Of a DNA stretch of 64,000 nucleotides, positions 59,159 to 64,000 are shown one piece after another (positions within the stretch are counted from its first letter, which is position 1; every line of letters begins with the position of its first letter). The notes beneath the pieces are model-generated. The model had not been told where the DNA came from, ran no database searches, and worked only from the letters and a program-made list of their open reading frames with translations. The stretch lies in assembly GCA_016868295.1 (NCBI GenBank), contig VGHJ01000006.1:1-64000 (forward strand), given 5' to 3'. A program made the position numbers and the translations under genes. Origin of the DNA: Betaproteobacteria bacterium. GTDB taxonomy: Bacteria > Pseudomonadota > Gammaproteobacteria > Burkholderiales > Rhodocyclaceae.

Positions 59159-60160
59159 CTAGCGCGAGGCCAGGCGCGCTTTACGCCTGGCGAGCAGTTC
59201 CTGCGACAGGGCAAAAACGGCCATCGCGTAAAAGCTGGAGCGGTTGTAGCGCGTGATGACGTAGAAGTTCCTGAAACCGAGCCAGTACTCCGTTGCGGCA
59301 TTCGGCGTGACGAGGTCGACCAGAACGCACGGTGCGTCCGGGGCGCCGTGCGCCGAAACGCCGTATCCCCTCATGTCGGAAAAAGCCAGTCTCGGCAGCA
59401 CGGCGCCGTCGAGCAATTCCTCGTGCCGTGTTCCCTCGACTTGGGCCGGATGCGCGATCGGGCCATCGCTTTCCCAGCCGTGGCTGGCGAGAAAGTTGGC
59501 GACGCTGCCGATGGCATCGGCCGCGCTGCCGTTCAGATCGACTTGCCCGTCTCCGTCGAAATCCACCCCCCAGTTGCGCACGCTGCTGGGCAGGAACTGC
59601 GGAATGCCCAGCGCCCCGGCAAAGGATCCCTGAAAGGCGAGCGGGTCGCTGCCGGTTTCACGCGCCAGGAGGAGCAGAGCCTCGAGTTCGCGAAGAAAGA
59701 GGTCGGCGCGCGGCGGATAATCGAAGGCCAGCGTGGCGAGCGTCGCCAGGGTGGGGAATCTGCCCTTGTTGCGCCCGTAGATGGTTTCCACGCCGATGAT
59801 GGCGACGATGACCTCCTCCGGCACGCCGTAGCGCTGTCGCGCCGCCTCGAGCATTGTCAGATGCCTGTCCCAGAAGCGCAGCCCTCCCTCGACGCGCGCA
59901 GATTCGATGAAGCGGGCCCGGTAGGCCTGCCAGGATTTCGCAACAGGATCCTTCGGCGGCGCGATCGCCAGCAGCGCACGGGGTTGGGGAGTGAGTTTGC
60001 GAAACAAGCGGTTCAGCTCGGTGCGGCCGAATCCATGACGCGCCTGCATGTCGTCGATGAAATCACGGACTTCAGGTCGATCGACGAAGCCACCGTCTGC
60101 CACGGCCTGGCCTGGACAGAGGAGAAAAGTGGCCAAGAGCGCGGCGAACGTGCGCATCAT
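59159..60160 (-). CDS. mltB: Membrane-bound lytic murein transglycosylase B
   Basis: A 333-residue periplasmic muramidase. The signal peptide is MMRTFAALLATFLLCPGQAVA. The catalytic Glu lies in EEVIVAIIGVETIYGRNKGR, with DPLAFQGSFAGALGIPQFLP following. An internal EF-hand (VDFDGDGQVDLNGS), known to bind calcium in Slt35, is present, and the conserved end is WLGFRNFYVITRYNRSSFYA. A degenerate copy of the recurrent DNA word lies near 59380. It overlaps the transglutaminase gene stop by 4 bp and is downstream of it, so they probably share a message. Confidence 0.95.
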   Translation of the reverse strand: MMRTFAALLATFLLCPGQAVADGGFVDRPEVRDFIDDMQARHGFGRTELNRLFRKLTPQPRALLAIAPPKDPVAKSWQAYRARFIESARVEGGLRFWDRHLTMLEAARQRYGVPEEVIVAIIGVETIYGRNKGRFPTLATLATLAFDYPPRADLFLRELEALLLLARETGSDPLAFQGSFAGALGIPQFLPSSVRNWGVDFDGDGQVDLNGSAADAIGSVANFLASHGWESDGPIAHPAQVEGTRHEELLDGAVLPRLAFSDMRGYGVSAHGAPDAPCVLVDLVTPNAATEYWLGFRNFYVITRYNRSSFYAMAVFALSQELLARRKARLASR

Positions 60161-62133
60161 GTGCGGGTAGGAACTTTCAAGAGTGCAATCATGCGGTTCA
60201 ATCTGTCAGCAGCCTCCCTACTGCCGGCCCTGCCGTAGCGTAGCGCAATGTAGAGCGCCGCGATATCCGCGACCGGTTTGGCCAGCACGGGCTGGGCTGC
60301 GGCCACGCGGTGGGCATAGTCCGCGGGGCCCTCCCAAGCGTGGCGCGCCAGGCCGATGCGGGACAGCTTTCCGCTCAGACGTTCCCAGGCGCGCAGAAGC
60401 GGATCGCGCGTTGCCCGCTTGCGCAGCGCCCAGGCCATCAGTCCCAACAGCAGCAGGCCGCAGAGCGTCCCCATGGCTGCGGTCATGGCCTGCCAGTCAG
60501 GCTCGATCATGCCGAGGCGGGAGAGGAGTTCCCGCTGCCGTTCCGGGGTGTAGCCCAGCACCCACTGGTTCCATGAATTGGACAGGGCTTCCCAGCGGAA
60601 GCGGAGCGCCCGCAGCCAGTCGAGATCAGCCCTCACCATGAAAGGAAGCGGCTCGCCTGTGCCGACCGCAGTCGCGAGGCCCGTTTCTATGCGGTTTGGT
60701 GCAACCGCTGCCGTGGGATCGACGCGAAGCCAGCCCCGTTGGGGAAGCCAAACTTCGGCCCAGGCATGGGCATCGGACTGGCGCACGATGAAGTAGCCAT
60801 CCACCGGGTTGTGCTCGCCGCCCTGGTAGCCGGTGACGACCCGAGCCGGGATGCCGGCGGCGCGCATCGCGAAGACGAAGGCGGAGGCGAAGTGCTCGCA
60901 GAAGCCGCGCCGGGTGCCGAAGAGGAATTCGTCGACGCCATGTTCGCCCAGCAATGGCGGGGTGAGCGTGTAGAAGAAGCTTTCCTGGCGGAAATGCGCG
61001 AGCAGACGGCGGATGAGCGCCTCGTCGCCTCCCGCCTCCTTGCGCCATTGCGACATGAGCACGCGGGTCTTCGGGTTGCCGTCGGGCAATTGCAGCAGCG
61101 GTTTGAATGAGTCGGCGGAATTGGATCCGCCCAAGGAGTATTCCGGATGCGAGAGCAGCGCGTAGCGCAAGCGGCTGCGGATCGGCATTCTCGCCAGCAT
61201 TTGCGATTCGCTCGTAATGATTGCGTTGGCGGGCAGGGTGCCCGGCATTTCGAGGGCGAAGAGCCATGGCTTGTTGTGTGGCTCCAGCGTGAGCGTGTAG
61301 GCGATGGCAGGACCGGAGACGGCATGGGGAAGTTCCCGGCTTGGCATGATTTGCGGTACGCCGGCATGCCATGTCCGCCCGTCAAAGAAACGCAGCACCG
61401 GCCCTCGCCAGTACAGGGCCTGTCTCGGTGGTATGGCTCCATCGAACTGGACGCGGAAAGCGATTTCGCCCGACAGGCTCAGATTGCCGATCGAGCCGGG
61501 CGACATGGTATCGGAGAGGCCGCTCATGCCGCTGTAGGCATCGACGGGCATGCCCCAGAGCGGGCCCTGAACGCGCGGGAAGAGCAGGAAGAGGACGAGC
61601 ATGAAGGGGGCCGCCTGAGCGAGCATCAGCATCGACAGCCTCAGGTGGGCGGCTACAGTCCCGCCTCTGCGGGCCAGACTGGCCATGGCTGCGGTGGCGA
61701 CGATCAGCGCGAGCAGGCTCAGTCCGGCAAATCCGATACTTTGTGTTTCCAGAAAATGCGTCAGGAGCAGGAAATAGCTGAGCAGGACGACGGTCAGGGC
61801 GTCTCGTGTGCTGCGCAGTTCGAGCAGTTTGAGCACCATGAAGAGAACCAGCAGGGCGACGCCTGGATCCTTGCCGAACAATTGGCGGTAGGTGATGAAC
61901 ACTCCGGCCGTACCTGCCAGGACGAGAAACGTCAGCAGCCAGCGCGGCGGCAAGGGCAGTCCCTGCCACCAGAGGATGACGCGCCAGGCCAGGGCGAGTC
62001 CGGCCACTCCGGTCAGCCAAAGTGGCACATGCTCCGCGGCGGGCAACAGGGCTAGGAAGGCGCAGGCAAGCAGCCAGAGCTGCTGGGCTTTATCGAGGGA
62101 TGCAGCCGGTGTCCTAGCTTTCCTTGCCGCCAT
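60157..62133 (-). CDS. TgpA-like membrane transglutaminase
   Basis: A 658-residue protein (start ATG 62133, MAARKARTPAASLDKAQQLW). It has about five N-terminal membrane helices (LACAFLALLPAAEHVPLWLT, TFLVLAGTAGVFITYRQLFG, VALLVLFMVLKLLEL and others) and a periplasmic domain. The transglutaminase core has catalytic Cys in RRGFCEHFASAFVFAMRAAG, His in SDAHAWAEVWLPQRGW and Asp in LRVDPTAAV. A final TM (GTLCGLLLLGLMAWAL) precedes a cytoplasmic DUF4129-like tail. It resembles Pseudomonas TgpA, an essential protein of unclear substrate. It overlaps DUF58 by 20 bp and mltB by 4 bp. Confidence 0.92.
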   Translation of the reverse strand: MAARKARTPAASLDKAQQLWLLACAFLALLPAAEHVPLWLTGVAGLALAWRVILWWQGLPLPPRWLLTFLVLAGTAGVFITYRQLFGKDPGVALLVLFMVLKLLELRSTRDALTVVLLSYFLLLTHFLETQSIGFAGLSLLALIVATAAMASLARRGGTVAAHLRLSMLMLAQAAPFMLVLFLLFPRVQGPLWGMPVDAYSGMSGLSDTMSPGSIGNLSLSGEIAFRVQFDGAIPPRQALYWRGPVLRFFDGRTWHAGVPQIMPSRELPHAVSGPAIAYTLTLEPHNKPWLFALEMPGTLPANAIITSESQMLARMPIRSRLRYALLSHPEYSLGGSNSADSFKPLLQLPDGNPKTRVLMSQWRKEAGGDEALIRRLLAHFRQESFFYTLTPPLLGEHGVDEFLFGTRRGFCEHFASAFVFAMRAAGIPARVVTGYQGGEHNPVDGYFIVRQSDAHAWAEVWLPQRGWLRVDPTAAVAPNRIETGLATAVGTGEPLPFMVRADLDWLRALRFRWEALSNSWNQWVLGYTPERQRELLSRLGMIEPDWQAMTAAMGTLCGLLLLGLMAWALRKRATRDPLLRAWERLSGKLSRIGLARHAWEGPADYAHRVAAAQPVLAKPVADIAALYIALRYGRAGSREAADRLNRMIALLKVPTRT

Positions 62134-63070
62134 GGAGGGCCAGTGCCTTGAGGCAGGTTTCGTGATGTCGCTCACCGGTTCCCAGCGGGATTTCCAGGCC
62201 GGGCAGGCGCAGGCCGTAGGAGATGCCTGCTGATTTTGCATCGAGCACCCAGCGAGTCAGTCGCGACAGGCGCGCCTCGACATCCAGACCGGGAGGGAGT
62301 GCGCCCCAGTCCAGCCAGGCCTCGGCCTGGTTGGTGCCCGTGAATTGCTTGGTCAGCAGCGGCTGTTCCCTCGCCACGGCCTTCCACGCGATGTGTTTGG
62401 GTGAATCGGAAGGCGTATGGCTGCGCAGGCCGGAGAAATCCTCAAGGCCGCTGCCGCCAGGCGCTCCCCCCGCTGCCCCGCACGCGGCCAGCGGCAAGGG
62501 AGGGGCCGAAGACTCTGGGGCGGGATACACAAGACAGCGAATATCCGGTTCGGCGTAGCTCCAGGCCCGCACGAGGACAAGCGGATAACGGCTTTCCAGG
62601 GTGATGCGTCCGGGACGCAGCCAGCCCCGGCGGGCGGCAGGAGAGGGAATGCCGATCGGGCTGGTCGAATCGGCGGCCAGGTCGGCTATCACTGCTGGCG
62701 CATCGGAAAAATGCAGATGGACAGCGCAGCGATCCGAACTGCGACGATTGTTGATGAGCACAGTGAATAGCGCGGTTTCCCCGGCAAATACAGGATCAGC
62801 CCGACCGGGCGAGATTTCAAGCTGGACCAGATTGCGAAAGGTGTGCAGCAGCGTGACCAGCCCGAGACCGGTGAGCAGGAAGACCAGCGCATAGCCGAGG
62901 CTGAGGTTGTAGTTGATGGCCCCGATCAGCATGAAGCCGAGCGTAGCGGCAAAGGCCAGCCCTGCTCGGGTGGGCAGGACGAATATCCGCCGCTGTGTCA
63001 GGACGATAGGGGCGGGCTCCGGGCCGTAGAGGCGGAACAGCCAGCGCTTGAATGAGGCTGCTGCCCGCAT
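62114..63070 (-). CDS. DUF58-domain protein
   Basis: A 318-residue protein with two adjacent hydrophobic spans near the N-terminus (AGLAFAATLGFMLIGAINYN and SLGYALVFLLTGLGLVTLL). The DUF58 signature follows in the C-terminal half: GLEDFSGLRSHTPSDSPKHI, then AWKAVAREQPLLTKQF. It normally works with MoxR ATPases and transglutaminase-like partners, perhaps in metal-centre or envelope-protein maturation. It is the middle gene of the MoxR-DUF58-TgpA set, 9 bp after the ATPase gene. Confidence 0.92.
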   Translation of the reverse strand: MRAAASFKRWLFRLYGPEPAPIVLTQRRIFVLPTRAGLAFAATLGFMLIGAINYNLSLGYALVFLLTGLGLVTLLHTFRNLVQLEISPGRADPVFAGETALFTVLINNRRSSDRCAVHLHFSDAPAVIADLAADSTSPIGIPSPAARRGWLRPGRITLESRYPLVLVRAWSYAEPDIRCLVYPAPESSAPPLPLAACGAAGGAPGGSGLEDFSGLRSHTPSDSPKHIAWKAVAREQPLLTKQFTGTNQAEAWLDWGALPPGLDVEARLSRLTRWVLDAKSAGISYGLRLPGLEIPLGTGERHHETCLKALALHGGKES

Positions 63071-63079
63071 GCGCTCGAA

Positions 63080-64000
63080 TCAGGGAACGGGCACCGCGGC
63101 GACCAGCTTTCCGGCCATTTCCACCGACGAGGGCATGGTATTGCCCCCCGGGGCATGCAGCCGATGGCCGACGATCGCCGGCAGCACCGCCTGGACGTCC
63201 TCGGGCAATACGATATCCCGCTGGTCGATCAGTGCCCAGGCGCGTGCGGCCCGGAGCAAGGCCAGGGCCGCACGCGGGCTCAGCCCGATCTGGTAGTCGG
63301 GCGAGCGTCGTGTGTGCTCGGCAATCGCCTGGACGTAGGCAATGAGCGCCGGAGAGGCGTGTACCAGGATAACGTTGCGCTGAAGCTCGATCAGCTGCCC
63401 AGGCTGCAGGCAAGGAGGCAGTCCGTTCAGCATGTCGCGGCGATCCGCGCCGGACAGCAACTCACGCTCGGCTGAATGATCTGGATAGCCCATCTCGATG
63501 CGCATCAGGAATCGGTCGAGTTGGGATTCCGGCAGCGGAAAGGTGCCGATTTGGTGATAGGGATTCTGGGTGGCAATGACGAAAAAAGGTTCCGGCAACA
63601 ACCGTGTTTCCCCTTCGCAGGTGACCTGGTGCTCCTCCATTGCTTCCAGCAGGGCGCTTTGCGTTTTCGGCGTGGCCCGGTTGATTTCGTCGACCAGCAC
63701 CACTTGCGAGAAGATCGGCCCGGGGTGGAACTGGAAGCTGCCGCTGCCGCGATCGTAGATGGCCACACCCATGATGTCGGCTGGTAGCATGTCTGCGGTG
63801 CATTGGATGCGGTGAAAATCCAGGCCAAGCAGTTTTGCCAGAACATGCGCCAGGATGGTCTTGCCCATGCCCGGCAGATCCTCGATGAGCAAGTGACCCC
63901 GGGCGAGAAAGCACGTCAGGGCGAGTCGTATCTGGCGTTCCTTGCCCAGCACGATGCGGCCGGCCTGTCCGATGGTTTCGGCAATGGGGGATTCGGGCAT
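63080..64000 (-). CDS. MoxR-family AAA+ ATPase
   Basis: A 306-residue chaperone-like ATPase. Walker A is LPGMGKTILAHVLAK (about 42-56), and Walker B is VVLVDEINRATPKTQSALLE with Asp104-Glu105. The MoxR-typical HQVTCEGETRLLPEPFFVIA leads into ATQNPYHQIGTFPLPESQLD and RFLMRIEMGYPD. A C-terminal lid carries SPDYQIGLSPRAALALLRAA. The ATG is exactly the last three bases of the window, so the natural start could lie further out, although MPESPIAETIGQAGRIVLGK looks like a full start. It leads the MoxR-DUF58-TgpA operon. Confidence 0.93.
   Translation of the reverse strand: MPESPIAETIGQAGRIVLGKERQIRLALTCFLARGHLLIEDLPGMGKTILAHVLAKLLGLDFHRIQCTADMLPADIMGVAIYDRGSGSFQFHPGPIFSQVVLVDEINRATPKTQSALLEAMEEHQVTCEGETRLLPEPFFVIATQNPYHQIGTFPLPESQLDRFLMRIEMGYPDHSAERELLSGADRRDMLNGLPPCLQPGQLIELQRNVILVHASPALIAYVQAIAEHTRRSPDYQIGLSPRAALALLRAARAWALIDQRDIVLPEDVQAVLPAIVGHRLHAPGGNTMPSSVEMAGKLVAAVPVP

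Noticed and set aside
59376-59394. Eighth copy of the recurrent word in mltB (GAAAAAGCCAGTCTCGGC)
   Set aside because: About three mismatches to the longest form, so only a possible decayed copy. Weaker near matches at 2561, 6019 and 51484 are likewise not counted.

Overview
The window is GC-rich, gene-dense bacterial chromosome, most likely from a betaproteobacterium of the Rhodocyclales or a close relative. The evidence is the set of conserved gene neighbourhoods: tig-clpP-clpX-lon-hupB-tRNA-ppiD, thrS-infC-rpmI-rplT-pheS-pheT-ihfA-merR-tRNA(Pro), surE-pcm-nlpD-rpoS and gloB/methyltransferase-rnhA-dnaQ. A full-length pyruvate carboxylase, a long-form HisG, hpnCDE and a 3-hydroxybutyryl-CoA dehydrogenase fit a metabolically versatile environmental member. 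The genus cannot be fixed from this sequence alone.

Layout. 1-3.2 kb: partial bioA, hbd and dusC, with a REP-like palindrome. 3.1-7.7 kb is the most accessory stretch. It holds a secreted caspase-like protease, a Cys-cluster protein, an AbrB/PIN toxin-antitoxin pair with a visible operator, an internally deleted relic of an MmeI-type restriction-methylation enzyme, a pyruvyltransferase-like gene and a second (RHH/PIN) toxin-antitoxin pair. 7.8-16 kb: pyc behind a terminator-like leader, an EF-hand protein, hisG coupled to a metallo-beta-lactamase-fold hydrolase, a CDP-alcohol phosphatidyltransferase and an MFS transporter. 15.9-20 kb: a large CHASE/PAS sensor kinase coupled by ATGA overlaps to tag and a small Cys protein. 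20-27 kb: selU/selD, tesA/ybbA and the squalene operon hpnCDE. 27-36 kb: the proteostasis block with three tRNAs, ppiD and fabI. 36.5-43 kb: a four-gene oligopeptide-type ABC importer. 43-48 kb: mltD, a response-regulator diguanylate cyclase, gloB, a methyltransferase, rnhA and dnaQ. 48.3-55.9 kb: the translation block. 55.9-59.1 kb: the stress block ending in rpoS. 59-64 kb: mltB and a MoxR/DUF58/transglutaminase cluster.

How the genes work together. Transcription is mostly in tight operons with 1-4 bp start/stop overlaps. Neighbouring convergent genes often overlap at their 3' ends. Signals that could be read directly include a sigma-32-type promoter for lon, sigma-70 promoters for hupB and tRNA-Val(GAC), several intrinsic terminators and an AUC start codon for infC.

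The most unusual signal is not a gene. An 11-base word, GACTGACTTTT, often extended to GGGACTGACTTTTGC, occurs six times exactly and once with its first base changed, within about 36 kb. It appears on both strands, in several codon frames and inside unrelated genes. This looks like selection or dispersal at the DNA level, for example an uptake-type or other genome-wide signal. No intergenic stretch exceeds 300 bases, and I saw no rRNA, CRISPR array, complete insertion sequence or prophage.
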